Assembly (NCBI RefSeq): GCF_021155775.2
Contig: NC_060232.1
Span: 20,839,922 to 20,903,921, forward strand
Reading direction: 5' to 3'
Source of the DNA: Neodiprion pinetum
Taxonomy: Eukaryota > Arthropoda > Insecta > Hymenoptera > Diprionidae
Length of the DNA: 64,000 bases
Under the pieces are notes generated by a model, which was not told where the DNA came from, did no database searches, and was given only the letters and a program-made list of their open reading frames with translations. This document shows positions 35,901 through 50,900 of the stretch, piece by piece (position 1 is the stretch's first letter; every line of letters starts with the position of its first letter). A program made the translations under genes and the position numbers.

Positions 35901-38900
35901 TTGCAAAATGCATTTATTAGCTCAGAATGCATTTTTCGAAAAATGGCCCCACCAGACGATATAGACTTTTTTCTTGAGACCTTCCTGAACACAATGCAGA
36001 AAACCGCATCTCGATATCTGCTGTCTCCAAAAATTTCTTTATTCCGGCTGATTTTGATCTAAATGCCCTGGACTAAATCCAAGGCGGATACGATTCCCGT
36101 TGGCGGCGCAGCCTCTTCCCTTTCAACCCGCCAACAATTGACTATCGTACCTGCGACGGGCCGACTAGCGACGAGGGAGCACCACGCTCACCGCCAAGAC
36201 GTTATGGAGCGGCGCGGAGGACAATTTTGCGACCTAGCGTTAAGTTCTGCGCCGCGAGGCGACTAAAGGTGCGCGCAGAGTTGCGCAATCGGTGAAATCG
36301 ATGACAGATCGATTATTGCGTATTCTTATGGGGATGACGTCACGTAGGGAATAGCGTATCGAGATCCGTCTTGCGGCAGGTCGTCGATTTTTGGAGATTA
36401 CTCTAGTTCTGGCGGTCGTGCTAGATAGTCACGTTTTGGGAGTTTTGCAAAATAATGGAGCCGCCTAAAAATCGTGAGGGGGATGGAGAGTGTGTTGCGA
36501 GGATGTAGAAGGTAAGCGCTGCTTATATCCTCGCGATTGAATTTCGAGACTAATTGCGAACAGGCTTGCCGAACAACGGATAGCCATTTTGGATTGGCGT
36601 TGTAGAAAAGTACTCGAAATTCTTTTGCCGAATCTTTTGCTTGGTGACCGTAACCTGAGTTGCGCGTGGTAAAGTGGAGCCAGTTTTGAGTAATGGAGAA
36701 TGTTGAGTAGAGTCACGGGTTCTAGTTGCGTCTTTATCGTTTTTGAACTTACGTACAGCCGAATTCCGCTGTACCAGGTTCATTCGCGGTATACGGTTTC
36801 CCAGTGTCGCCTCTCGAGTAAGTCGCGAATTGCCGACATGGAGTGCTCGAGTTAGCGAATAAAGTTTTCGAGGATTTCGAGAAGGTTTGATTTCGGATAC
36901 GTTGCGATAGCGTTTAGTTGAGATTACGTTTAGTTGCGCTTGCACTTAGTTAAGTTTCCGCTTAGTTAAGACGGTGTTTAATTGAGTTGCGTTACCTTGA
37001 GATTGCGTTTAGTTGGGGTTACGTTTAGTTGCGCTTGCGCTTAGTTAAGTTTTCGTTTATTTAAGATAGTGTTTAGTTGAGTTGAGTAGCGGTTACGTAT
37101 AGTTGAGATTGCGGTTTCGTTGAGTAGCGGTGGAGACAAGAAGTTCGCGTTACGGAATTTTAGTTGCGTCTGAATTATGTTGTCGTGTACGAATCTGTTT
37201 AGTTGAGTTTCACGTAAGGTTCAGCTCTGTGGATGCTGTTTAGTTGCAATTAGTAAGAAATAAGATTCATGTTAATTTAAGTTGTCAAGGTTAGATTTAA
37301 GGCAGCTTGCGGTAGCGACAAGGCTCCGAGTCGGGTAAGATTTCGGGTGAGATTGAGGACGCCGTCTGTTAGGTAGCCCGACGGCGCACCGTCGAGAAAG
37401 TAGTTTTAGTTTCGGTTTCGAGCAATTATTGCTATAGAGGAAAAACTTCGAATTTGCGAATTGAGAGTAGCGTAGGGAGATTTTGTAACTGTTGAGTTAG
37501 ATTTTAGTTAACGAACCGCGAGCTAAGTAGAGTAAGAAATAGCGGAGGTTACGCATAGTTTTCTGTTTTTTTTTTTTTTGGATTGCGAAGAGCGAATTTT
37601 GAATTATTTTTTATGGTTTTTGTATCATCGCTATTGTGAAATATAGTATTTGATTTTACTTCTTTGGTTAAATAGCGTGTTTTTCGAGTATCTCCGCAGT
37701 ACTGAGCTACCGAGCATATTCCTGATGTGTAGCGCATTAACGATTTCGAGGCGTATTAATCGCGGCAGGCGCCCAACAGCATTTCGCGATATTGTTTTTC
37801 GATCCAGCTTACATCGCAGGAAGCCGAATTCTTGTGCACGCGGTAAGTTCTCGGTAATTTTCTCTGAGTGACCGAGGTACGGGAAAAAGCCGCGTCACAG
37901 GATATCAACCAATACTTTGTCGCTTTACTCGGCGTCTGGTCAAGACGGCAATGTACTGTCCAGAAGTACATGGTCTAAGGATAGGTAACTGTTGAATCTC
38001 GTAGTTCTCTTGCATCTTTCTGTATTAGCTGTAATATATAACATATATTTGTTTGTTCTATTTTGCCTATACCACATATATGTGCAAGAATGTGTATGAG
38101 CGTACGTGTGGGTTAAGCGGTGAACCTCGTAAGAGTGAACACCTTAGCCCTCAGTTTGCCAACGGCGATTAGTAAGTCCAAAAGTTTCTGATCTGCGTGC
38201 GATGTACCCGCCATATTATTGAAATTTATTTAACTTCAACAACGCTTATTTATTTAACAATCACCCGAAATTTTATCAATAATCCCTAATGGAAAACGTC
38301 TCTCAGGGAATTATCGTGTTGTATTTTCGAGACAAGGACACGCACTGCACAGGTAAAGCCAGAAATTGTTAGAAGAGTAACGCTTGTTAAATCATAGGTC
38401 AATCATAAACGTATAAATTAAATAAAGTAAAGATTGTGCATGTCTTATGCAAAATCCGGTATCAACGCGCTGGATGGCGGATATTTTACCGTACGATACT
38501 TATTTGTATCCCACTTCATCTGCCGTTTGTCCGGACGCTTATTCGTGTGATACATTCCTTTATCCAGGAAAATTTACATTCAAGTATTGTTCTGTCTAAC
38601 CCTCTGGTACAAATGCGGAAAATTATTGTATCACCCGAAGATAGTACTCAAACTTGTTACAAATAGATTTTGATGCAATTCAGGTATGTTGTAGAGATAT
38701 TTACCAGCCTAACGGGAATTTATGCACTACGGATTGGTGTAAATTTTTTTTTTTTTCGAAATAATTCTTTTAAATTGGGTTTTCCTTTTCTCTTCTTGCT
38801 AAATATCAATAATAACCATTGCATTAGAAAGTTGCGGGGGAAAAAATTTATATTCTTAGAAAACATACTAATAATATAAAAAAACAGCTATTGGCTTTCA

Positions 38901-41900
38901 GATAAAAATTGCGACCTCCACATTTCCCGCAAACAACTAACTCGGACGACGATCTTCGGTGGACAACAGCCTATAACTTCGACATTTTCGCAAATGATTT
39001 GAAAAAATTTGCAAGTGTAATTCAAAATATCAATAAAATAATTTCCAAGTTAGATTAAATTCCTATTGATTCTTCCCACTCAAAAAAATTCCCCCCTTGA
39101 CCTATTGGTTTAAAGACAAATCGATCAAGGTTCCCCTTGAGTCCCTCATCACGGGTGATGACTTGTAAGTATCAATCCAACAGCAGCTTTGCTAGACCGT
39201 GCTATCTTCCTTTTACAAAGAGCTGAAGATCCAATATCCTTTTTCCTTGATGATATGGTCACCCGACAGCTAAGGCGCATTATCGTAGCCTTTACATCTG
39301 CTATCCAGTAGGAATGACTCTTACCATTTGTCTGATTGTGAGATTCATCAATAAACCATAGAAGACTGGTGCTGCTAGTAAGTTTCTATTAGTTTCACAT
39401 ATGTTTTACACATTAAACCCTGACTTTCTAAAAAGGCCCGCCAAGTACCGCTTACTAATTTAATTTTTTTTCTGGATTTTCAATTTCATTAGGTCGTAGT
39501 TGCCAATCTTTCGCTTGCAATCTCGCACTAGTAGCAAGTTCCGATAGCACATTTATAGTTGGGTGTTAAAAGCACAGACAGTATACACATACTACTTATA
39601 TCTCGCTTGTGTGAAAGTGACATTACGTTTCAATCATGGTTTTATTGTAAATTAACAGACATTTCCTTGGCAATAGTATGTGATTTGAATCTTTTTCGAT
39701 AAAAGATGAGAATATTTATTTTAGTAGTGTTCTTGTGGCACGAGTTTTTTTTACATAAAGTGATTAAATGCGTACATTTTTTATCAAAGAAGGAATTTTT
39801 GTGGGTAATGACCACATTTAATGTATATGGCGAAAGATTTTTTCACCAGAGGTGTTTTTTGGGAGGATGAAAATACTCCCAAGACTTTTTGAGGACTTCC
39901 GAAATAATTTTTATTTGTTAGGATAATTTCAGAATTAAAGGGTATTGAAAGAACAGTAGAGACCCTGTGAAGTTCGATCACACTGATCTTCGAAAGTATG
40001 GACGTGAATGGGGAAATACAGGATTTAACATATTGATTTGCTCGTAGATTCTTTTGAAAAAATGTATACAATTTTAGAGAATTGATGTTGAAAAACATGG
40101 TCCACATGACGTATTTGACTTAGAGCCTTGTGCCAACTTAAAGTTCACACCCTCGTGTTACATAAAAAACTCTCACGGACCGTCGCGTCAGAAGGCAGCG
40201 CAGAATGTCCTACACTGAATTTTCAAGTGTGGGTGCCAAATCAGTTCATCCACGACCACACACAAGTACTTAGCTACTTTAAAACCCTTCAGTTGCATAC
40301 TGATTGAATACGGGGCTCTGAACAGCCACTTAAACGATTCACAGAGAACTTCGTAAACCGATATCAGTTTTCTACTGCGCCCTCTCTATAGTATCAACGA
40401 GCTTAGTCGATCTACGAGGATAAGAATATTATCCCTATACGTTTGAGTGTAGCAGCCCTGACTATTGAAATTCATCCCTGTCTGAGAACAGACAGTCTTC
40501 TATGGAATAGTATGAAAAATAGAGAACTATCCCATCCTCAGAACACCCTCTGTCTGTGATGTCAAGGCAGTGGGACCCCGAGTAACAGAATCACACATAC
40601 ACTATGTTTGTAACAGCGCACTACATAACAATGAGTCAAAAATATCTAATTGTGTTAAGATAAATCCGATGTCTCCGGTCCAATAAGAGATGTGAATAAA
40701 AATATGTATAACAATAGATCGTTATTTAAACTATCACATGAGCGAAAAATTGAGTTATCAATCAAAATGCACCGAAATTAGTTGATGAATATCGAGTTTT
40801 TAACACAGGCCTTATAGCACAATGCCGTTGTAACTTCAGTCTTTTGCTCATAATTTTTAAGGAATGCCTCAGATTGCCATGAAAAATAATTATATCGCTC
40901 GTTTCGACGGCTAGAATATAATTGTGCAATAAAAATCTATTGTCATTGATTCAGTTAACAATATAATTAGTTAAAGACCTGAATTGCTTGACGTGACATG
41001 CTGCTAGGATGATTTTACAATGCAGGACTTTGATGTAACTTCAATTTAAACAAATTTTGTAAAATTTATTTTATATTACTGTCGTGCATAAAGTAATGTT
41101 ATTTAAAAATAAAAAAATAAAAACAAAAAAATAAAAAAATATAAGTAAATAAGTTGCAACTAGTTCTTCGCCAAAAGTGAAACTTTTGTACTGTATTATC
41201 GGCACAATGACAGTTGAAGTAATTTTCCATTGAATGTCTCTTTAATTAATCAGAAAAAAAACCCAAGCCCTCTTAGCGCACCCCGACTAGATATGGCTCT
41301 GCGTTCAGGATTCACCTCAATTAGCGCTTTCCTGACGATGACGATGCTGATATGACAATGATTGTTGGTGAGGGGGTCAATATACCTACTGCTGGATATC
41401 TAGTCGAATTTAGTGTTGAGTATTTTAAGGGTCAGTTGAACCCACCACGTTGAATAAAGATAAGAATGTTGGGTAAATTGATGGAAGCAAGGTTTATGTC
41501 TCTAGATTACTGCCAGGTTCAAAACTTTCAGAGTTGAGTGAGACAAAAACATTGTGTGAATATTATCTCGACTTGGTACTAATCGTGAGTGTATCTTGTA
41601 AGTGTACGCGTACCCACAAACGCCCAATCTGCTAATAGCGTCCTCGCTTAAGCACACTAAGACGAAGATCAACAAAGAGAATGATCTAAATTCCATTTGG
41701 CAGTTTCTTCAGAAGTATAGGTTATTTGGATTACTGCTTCCAAACCCAGACTCAAACTTTCGGGATTCAAAACTCGTATTTCAATAATTCAGACTTACTG
41801 TGTGATAACTGGTATATCTGCGGGGTCCTTAGAGTTGTGATAGGTGAGATGGTAAAATTTATATATTAAGAATTACTGATCCAATATTTTAACTGAATAC

Positions 41901-44900
41901 TCAAAATAGGTAGTCGCTTTCGAGTAGAAATACGTATTCAAATTTGTAGTGCATTATTAACGCAAGCCTCGCATAATGTGACGAGCCTTTGTTATGGAAA
42001 GTCCCTGTGCCCCCAACTCTGCGAGTTAACATACCCTTCCTTCAGAAATTGAAGTCATTAGCAATGACTCTTTTTTGCTACTTAATAAAAGTATACAGCG
42101 TATTTAGGCGCGTACCTAACGAGCAACAGAAACGGTAGGAGCGCGTAACGTGCGTAACGTGCAGGGGCAAATCCTTTCCAATTAATAATAGATATGATTT
42201 AGTCCACCAATTGACATCTAGCAATCTAGCAACAAATTCTTCAGACCTTGAATAAAATAGTATATTGCGTTAGAAGAGCAAAAACTGGGCGATTTCAGAT
42301 GAGTATAAGTTTGCCGCATGAGAGACTGCTGCGTTCACACAAATACGAATGCGAAGTTAGCGGTACGAGACAAAGACGAGAGCTGCCATCGCACGAGTAC
42401 TAGTGTGAAAACAGCATGAGCCAAGACAAGCACTGTAATCATACGAGTCAAATAACGCCCGCTTTTCGCACTTTTAACACAATACATTATTTTTCAAGTC
42501 TGTACAGTTTACTTACGACGCACGTGCGGAAAGGATTCCATGAAGGGTCATGACGCTTCTACCGAGAGGATTCCTTGAGCGCTAACGGCGCTTTGGAAGA
42601 GGTAGATAATTAAAGTTATAAGTTGGCACTATACTGCCATTTTTGAAAAAGTTTCTACGTCTGATTCACTTTGCAGCTAACGTGGACTCTGTACTTAAGG
42701 TTTAGCGAGCGCTAATGCCGAAACTTGAGTTTTGTAAAGCGTGCTCCAAAATACGTAATTTCGAAAGAGTAGTCAAAATCTTGACAGATTGAACTCACAA
42801 TCAGAATTAATCAAAACAAATTTAAAAAGGGTAAGGGATTGGCTCTAAATAGAGCACAAACGGCCCAGTACACAAATGTAATACATCCGTACTCGTTACA
42901 AGCCAGGGTGGTGTTAATGGAAACAGATTTACAAACTTGAACCAAGGTTGTAATAGTGTATCGACAACAATATTCGTATTTGGTGGGTAAAGAAAAATTT
43001 GTTGAGTGTCCTGTGTGAATTCCTCGAGAGTACTTGGCAAAAAATGAAACATTCAATAATGTCAACGAAACTGGATACATTTTGACATTGGTCAACGATC
43101 TTTTGATGCAGCCGGTAACTGTATAACCTTTTAAATTCCACGGGTGAGTTACGCGGCATAGTTGTCAACCTCATACAGAAATATGCGAATGCGAATATTC
43201 GTTACATCGTTAGTATGTATGAACGAAATACGTGAAATTGGTTTCTTACAAGGGTGTCATTTTCTTCAGCGCGTAATGGATAATAAAAAGAGGGGTTCTA
43301 GGCAGAAATAAATTACAGACTTCATTAGAAAAATCTATAGGAATATTATTACAGTGATCCTACAAAACCTGGACTATAAAAAATTTGCAGTTTTGTAGTT
43401 ATGTAAAAGAGTATTCAATTTTCAAAAGCATTTTTCTGGAGAACCGTTGAAGATATTCAAAAATTCATTTTTCCAAATGAAAGATCCCTTCAAGCTGTAT
43501 TAAAAAATGTCTAATGCTTAATCATGACCTCACCAGATAGGTAACAAAAATAAGGAAAAAAAATTGTGCTTCTAAAAAATTAATGTTGCAATGGTCTAAT
43601 TGTAAGTCCTGATACAATAATAAGATTTCTTGATTTTCGGATTCTATAGGAAAAACCACATAAAAAAGTATCATTGAACCTTTTTCTGAAAGGGTGGACA
43701 TTGTGATATTTTTGAGTGTTCAATTTTTCAAAATTTCTCTGGTATTAATACCAGTAGGCTCATGAGTATTTATTTCAAATAGTTATTGAATGTTCCTACT
43801 GTTGCTGGCATGAAAATTTACCTCTTCGAACCACGAGTACTGTCATGATTGTCCAAATCTACATATATTCTCGATTTCTATTTCGAAACAAACAAAAGCA
43901 GAACGTATCGCAGTTATTTGAGAATTTTTATCCAATTATGAAAACGTATCGCTGTTATATTGATATGATTTATCGACCATATCCAAAATTTGAATCAGTT
44001 TTTCGATGTCGTAGGTGAAATTAAACATACAGTCAAATTACTCAACATTTTGACCCTTTGGGGGAGGGGTCCCTCAAGACTGAAGTATATTGACAATAAA
44101 CCATTATTCATACATTCAAAAGAAATACAGCCAAACAACCGAAAAAGAACTTATGTTCTAAAAATTTTATGCGATACATCAAATCACATATCAAATCAAT
44201 AAAAGTAGAATTACGGTTGAAAATTGTCCTGCAAAACTCATGTCCAATATTCGGAAGGCACGTTCGTCATCTGTAACGACACAAGATTATGGAATTGTCA
44301 TTCTGTTTGTAATACCATCGGTTAATGGCGATAAGAGCGGCAACTCAAGGTAAGGTTGACATCGATCATGATCGCTCTTTCCGCCATATTCCTACCCGTG
44401 GTGCTTTGAGAGTTTACTCCGTTTTTGTTCTCCAAAGTTTGGAATTTCTTTGCACTATTATGGCAACTCAAGAACCAGATATGTGATAAATAATGTTCTT
44501 GTTACTCTATTTAAGTTGAATTTTAACCTCACGTCGTTAATGATAACATTGCAATGAGAATGACAATTCATAACTTTGTGTCTTTACAGATGACCATAGC
44601 CATAGAGCACAGACTGTGTATCCCGGCCGAATATCACTCAGTCCGTGAAAAGACAGAAACGTACGCGGCAAATACCTGTTTCTTTCCATTGGCCAACGGC
44701 CAAGAAAATGCTTAGTAAGAAACAAACGTTGGCCGCATGTATTTCCTTCTATCACTTATGGCGTTACCACAAGCATATTATTATAGAAAATACGCGGTCC
44801 ATGCTCTATATCTACGCACATGACGGCCGTGCCCTCCGAATATTAAACATGAGTTTTGTGTGACAATTTTCAACCGTCGTTCCACCTTTTTTTGGTTTGA

Positions 44901-47900
44901 TATGTATCTCGATGTAATTATTACACAAATTTGTTATAACATTAGTTCTTTCCCAGCTGTTCGGTTGTATTTCTTTCGAATGTATAATTGTATAAGTATG
45001 ATTCTACAGAAAGTGGAACTATTCTTTATAGAAAGCGTCTGCGTTTTTTTCAATTTAGCAACAGCACTTGGTTTTTTTCATGGCAGATGATCAGTTATCA
45101 CTACCACAAGAAGGGCCAGGTAAACTAATAAGTACTTACACTTTTATTAACATTTACCGGAATAATGTTTTTGAGGGACTGAGAATTTAATACAAAATCA
45201 GTATATTTGAAACACTTTATTGGAATACCAAAACAGAAAATCAAGGAATTTTTAAATTCTTTATTACAGAATAAGAACATTATTTATTTAAAAACGAAAA
45301 AGTTATCATAACATTATAACTGATATCTAAAGTATGTATTAAATTGAAGTCTTTATTCTGTTGCGTCCTCCAGGCTTTAGATTCTTTTCCAACATTCTTA
45401 CAGCTACCTTATATCCCGCATCTTCAGTTGCCATACTGCATCAGCAGAATGCTCTCTTTATTCCTAAACTGCAACTAGCCTCCTTCCCCCACATATCACA
45501 CTTTCAAGTCATCTTTCATTTGGCCAAGATTTAACTTCAGATCTATACCCTTTTTCCTCCTCCATATCTTCTCACTGCATTCTCCGCATCTTCTACAATG
45601 AATCAATTATATACTCCAGCATTCAACTTGTCAATACAAGTTAGTCTCATTTCGTTTTATCCTTCGTACGTGCGTGTATTCGACGGGTTACCAACCCAAA
45701 ATAGGCTGTAATAACATCACGGTTGGGTGCAGATGTAGTCATCGATAGCCACTCGTCATGGTAATAATCATCCTCATAATCATCCGTCCCGTAAGAATTG
45801 CGTAGTTTTTTCAACTGATTTTATGAATTATAGTCTTTTGTTAATGATAATAACTTTTCTTATATCTCATAAAATAAATGAAATGTTTATTACTCAAGTC
45901 GTTGTTAAAGTTTTTTTGTACTATAATAGTTTGTTCATAGTAATTGATCTTATATATAACTAACATATAACTTAGTATTATCATTCTTTATAGCACAAGT
46001 TTTTTGTACTTTAGTTTATTTTTCATAATAATTTTTCTGAGGAGTACTAGTAATTATTTTTCCAAAACAGAAATTGGATGTAGAAATTTGTAAAAAAGCC
46101 CTATCATCTTCAACTTGTAGTGAAGGCATGCAAATTTTTTCATGGACTTGATCAAAAGTGACGACACCTACATCTTTCTCATCTACTTTGAATAATTCGC
46201 GCTCCTTAATACACTCCGAGAAAAATTGCTTCAATTTCACTATCTTCTTCAAAAATAACAGTAGAGTTAAGTATCGGTATTCCCTTTTTTTTTAGGCCAA
46301 CTTGACATAAACGTATTCACCACTGGTGTAGAGTAATATCGGTTCAGCCTCAATAGGAATATTTGCCGAAGAACTTGCCTACAATTCCTGTTGAGATCCT
46401 CCTTTCGATTCTGAGTTACAAAATACACGACTGACATTTAGTGTTGATACGGTTGATCGATACATTATGGAGCCCAATTTTAAATGCTTGCAGCATCCCG
46501 ATTGATGGAAGCAACTGTCATAGGAAATAAATCCTTCTCATAACTTGATGTACCAGGAGTGTACGCACAAAAAATGCGAAATTTGTTTGCTTTACCACCA
46601 TCATCTCATTTATTATCTCTACTTCGTGATCACTTACAGTGAACACTGTTGTCCCCGGACATTTTTCTTGGATCAAGTCAACAAGACCTTACAAGTTAGT
46701 CACATCACCACTATGAGCAACTACTTGATCTGCTGTTCTTTTGCAGAGATCTCTTGTCTCATCTAGTGCTCTTTTTCCATATTCAGAATCATGATAATTC
46801 CATGAAAAGATTATTATATTGGGATAAAACTCTGACATCTTACACCCCAGTGCATAAAACATAGTTTAGTGACAATACTGTACAACATACGAGATGGATA
46901 TTTTTTATCGATGAAGGTAAAGATCTCAAAATCGGTTTCAGATGAGTCCAAGTTGCAGGTGGGTTATAAGATAAGTTGGAAGAAATCGTACAGTAAGATG
47001 CTACAGATTCTTGTAGATAAACCAGGACAGTGCACACAGTCATTTTGTGCCCACGACCCTCTGAAGTAAAAAGCCTGAATTTCCCGATTATATCACATAG
47101 CGTAATTTTCTGAAAAGTCCATGTGTATTACCGCGTCTTTTTCTGTAATATTTTCTTTCAGTTTTTCAACTATCTGATATTGATGGACAATGTTCAGTTT
47201 GTATTTAAAGAACTCGACTTGAGCATTTTCCAGTTTCAAAATTAGATCTCAAGATAATATTTCAAAACTTTGTTGTTTGTGCTTCTGCACATATCAAATT
47301 CTTTCGGTTTTTTGATCAACTATGCTTTCTTTTAACGAAACCGACTGTTTATAAGAAATTTTCGTCATGTTGTCAAATTCTTTTTGGGATAAACTCTTTT
47401 CACACCAAGTTTTGCAGTTTCTTTCCAAATACTTTTTGTTATATCCGTCACAGCACAGCTTTTGCGGTAGAGTTTGGTAAGTAGCCAAGCGCAATATTTT
47501 AGCAATGCACATAACAGTCAATATTGTATGTTGATACGAGTTAGGTATAAGCATGTATCATCCGCGACTCTTGGCGAAACAACCCAAAATGGTCGTAGAG
47601 GGTAAAATACAGAATAACTGATAATAATATTTGTAGAATGCAATAATTCTTTATAATGATTCTTTATTGTGTCTTGCAAGTACCGTTTATGTTTTTGCAT
47701 CTTATTTTTATCACACATTCTTTCTTTCCTGCACCTGATCTACTATTGTTGTCATTATTGAGTAATGTTACCGCAGCTTTTTTGATGAAAAGTATAGATT
47801 CTTTACACACATCTTTAGCTTTTGCTTGCTTCCATGAGGACCAACTTTTGCACAACTTATGTTTCTTTACTTTCTCTCCTAAAAGTGTCTTGTCGATAAC

Positions 47901-50900
47901 CTTTTTCTCTTGATAGGCCTTTGCATTAGAATAATTTTCTTTAATTTCTTCTTCTTTCACTTGAATACACATTTACAAATAATGCCTCCTCTCTGACTTC
48001 TTTTCAGTCTCGGGATTTTCAGCCATTTTTTAGTTTGCTTCTCGATATCAGCTTCTTAATTTTTTCAATCGGGAAACTTTTTCATACCGATATTTTTAAT
48101 TTTACAGTGGTTGCATCCTTTTTCTTAATTTGTTTGCAACGTTTCTACCGCTGCTGTTCCGATCTTTTTCTAGCTGCAGCTGAGTTTGGTTGTCGGTTAC
48201 TCTCCACTTGTACCATTGGCACATGATTCTCTTCCATATCGTCACAAGAAGTAAGAGGTGAAGTGTCTCTAGGGAACCCATTTATTTTCTTGATCAGAGC
48301 CAATCTTGTATAGTACAACGCAGCCATTTCTATGTTGTTTTATCTCTGAATATCTGTATAGAGTATGAGTATATACAATATATAATCGTAATTTCCGTCG
48401 TTCGTTTGTAAAAAGTGCTGAGAAATAGGATTTGTATGGCATATGTGTCAGCACGTTGAGAAGTGGATTTGTTGAACAGCATTGGCAGTTCCCTGATAAT
48501 ATTCTCAGGACCCTGCAACAATTTATGACAGGGGACTGAGAATTGTTGCGAAAATAGAGAATAACTCACAACCATATTACCCTTAAATTGTATGATTGTA
48601 AATATGAATTTGTATCGTAGTGATAATTACTTTGCATCGAATAAACATAAAAAAGTATGAAAATTGGAGAAATAATACTTACCATGGGATTGAAATGTTG
48701 ACTGGTATCACAACGTCATTCCTTGTTGAAGTCACAACTGCTATTGAACAGTCAGTGCCAATGCCTGCAGATTACGCTTTCGCTAACATCATTTCAAAAA
48801 CTATTATGCGATGTCAGCACTTGATTTCCCAAGTAAGCGATATCTGGTTTCTTTTCATTTCTTTAAAGATAGAAGACTGAGATATTGAAAGTGGTAACAA
48901 AACTTACTGTCGATTTTTACATCAAAAATAGCAACATAAAACGCAAAAAATATCACAAACATTGACTATAATCGATGCAACATGGATATCGCGAATAAAA
49001 ATAAGTAGAAATATTATTTTATTCTTGTAAACACATTAGGATATCTGGACTTTGTGTTGGTGACATAGCAGAGAACTGAGGATCAGGCCAAAGAAATGTG
49101 CTTTCCATTTCAAAGAATTAAATGTTCCACGATTTCTTTTGAATGGACACACTACCACTATCAGTTTGTTTCGTTCTGGATAGAAGAAAAAATACTTCAT
49201 GCTTGAAATAACCTAAAATCGAGAAAAAAAATTCCATTTTCCATAGACTCATCCAAATATACTTCAATTCTGTGTCTCCCTTCAGGTATTTCACTGTTTG
49301 CACATTTTGATCCATGACACCAAAAAACCACACCCCCAGGGCAATTATATCTGGTACAATGTTGTATTATTCAAGTATCGTGCTTCAATTGTGGCGTAGG
49401 CCAGAGAACAATAGGTTTCTTCCTGTGTTACAGCAATTGCACTTTTGCATTTAGAGAGCAGTAGATGAAGAAAATTTCCAACACGAGGTAGAAATTTAGA
49501 ATTAAAAATGAGGTGTGTGCGTGTGTGTGTGCACATGTGCGCGTGCTTATTAACCTATGGCTAATGTCATAATATGTACAAGGGCTAAAAATCGGAAGAG
49601 ATGAAAGAAAATATACGCAGTTCCTATTCTGCTTCATATAGAGTACTCTCTTCATGCCCTTCCTTATGGACTGAGTTTCACTCTGGCCATTGATTTATAC
49701 CACGTAATCTTTCTTTGCCAGCTTTTACAAGAAGACCTTTGTGAATTTGAATGTTTTATTCATTTTTATCTGAATTTCTCAACTTTTCACCACTTGCGTA
49801 AAATCTTTCGCAGAAATCCGTGGCCTACAATAGTCCTATCGGGACCGAGAAATTCACATACTGAGTTCTGTCACTTCAACACATTGATTATACATTAATG
49901 GGCTGGTCGATCTATGCTCTTTTTGTTAATATCTGTCAAAGGACTTGTGTCCGTAAAATTATAAATAAATAAATATATAAATATCAATATTCCGTACGTT
50001 TACGCTAATGAACAGTAGAACCCAGAATATAGAATGCATATGTAGTCAAAATATGAGCTGCAGATACACCTATTATCGTGGACTATGCCGGCTACCAGCG
50101 CCCATGCCCAATAAGCAGCACCAGTGGGAAACCGTAGCTATGCCAGTAGAACACCCACTGACTATTGCCAGTTTAGTTGGGAGAGGATTCGTTAACTATA
50201 CAGGCACGAGTATACGGATATATTCAAGCTTGCGTTCATTTACTTCAGTACTTTCAGAGTTAGATGATTTTTCTAGAGGTATGTAAATGTATCTTTACAC
50301 CATTTTAGCCAAGAGTAAAAGAAAGAAATTGAAATATAGCCGTGCTAATAATGCGTTGTAAATATGGTTTGCTAGTAATAGACAGCTCATAATTCTGAAA
50401 TAAAATTAGTAAACTTAGCCAAATAGCTTAAATGTGTCGAATTTTAGAAAGTATACCTTATTTTTTACTCTACGGTGTTACGTGTATTTAGAATAGAAAA
50501 AATCTTCTGTAATCAAACCTAATGCGGAAAATATGTACCAACGAAAGTAACATCGAAAACGAAAAAAATTATATAACTTTGAAAGTAACAGGTAAACTCA
50601 AACTTCAGTCTATAACCATACCGGCACTTTCACAAAAGTCGTGAAAAGTTGAACAAAATTCACGCAAAATCTAAGAAATTCTATTTTTGCTCAGCTGTTG
50701 CCTTATTATTAAAAAGTAAATGGACATCGGATGATGAGCATTTTTTTAAAATTTCACCTCTAATGTTGTTTGAGCTTGTTGAAGTAACTGCTTCTGGGCT
50801 AAGGTGTAATCCCTCAACATGGTTAACAGTTTTCTTCTGTCTTCCATTTCTGCTTGTAATCTTCCATTGTAGTCTGCTAACAGTGCAGCAGCTTCATTTA

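Larger units (their letters stand above)
23968..50757 (-). other. RPRD1 intron 4, 26.8 kb, loaded with mobile DNA
   Basis: Bounded by the GTGAAA donor (50757) and CTACGCAG acceptor (23968). It contains the 26.2-34.4 kb long-TIR element with its nested LTR element, the 35.2-36.0 kb palindrome and the 46.0-48.3 kb transposase-like pseudogene. 23968-25900 shows no gene; 24420-24900 is visibly richer in G and C than its surroundings. Confidence 0.85.

Noticed and set aside
37767..37780. AGGCGCCCAACAG as a tRNA-Lys primer site
   Set aside because: Only about ten bases match and I find no flanking LTR, gag or pol, so it is not listed as an element.
50008..50286. 92-codon plus-strand frame in RPRD1 intron 4
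   Set aside because: No recognisable domain, no start context and opposite to the host gene.
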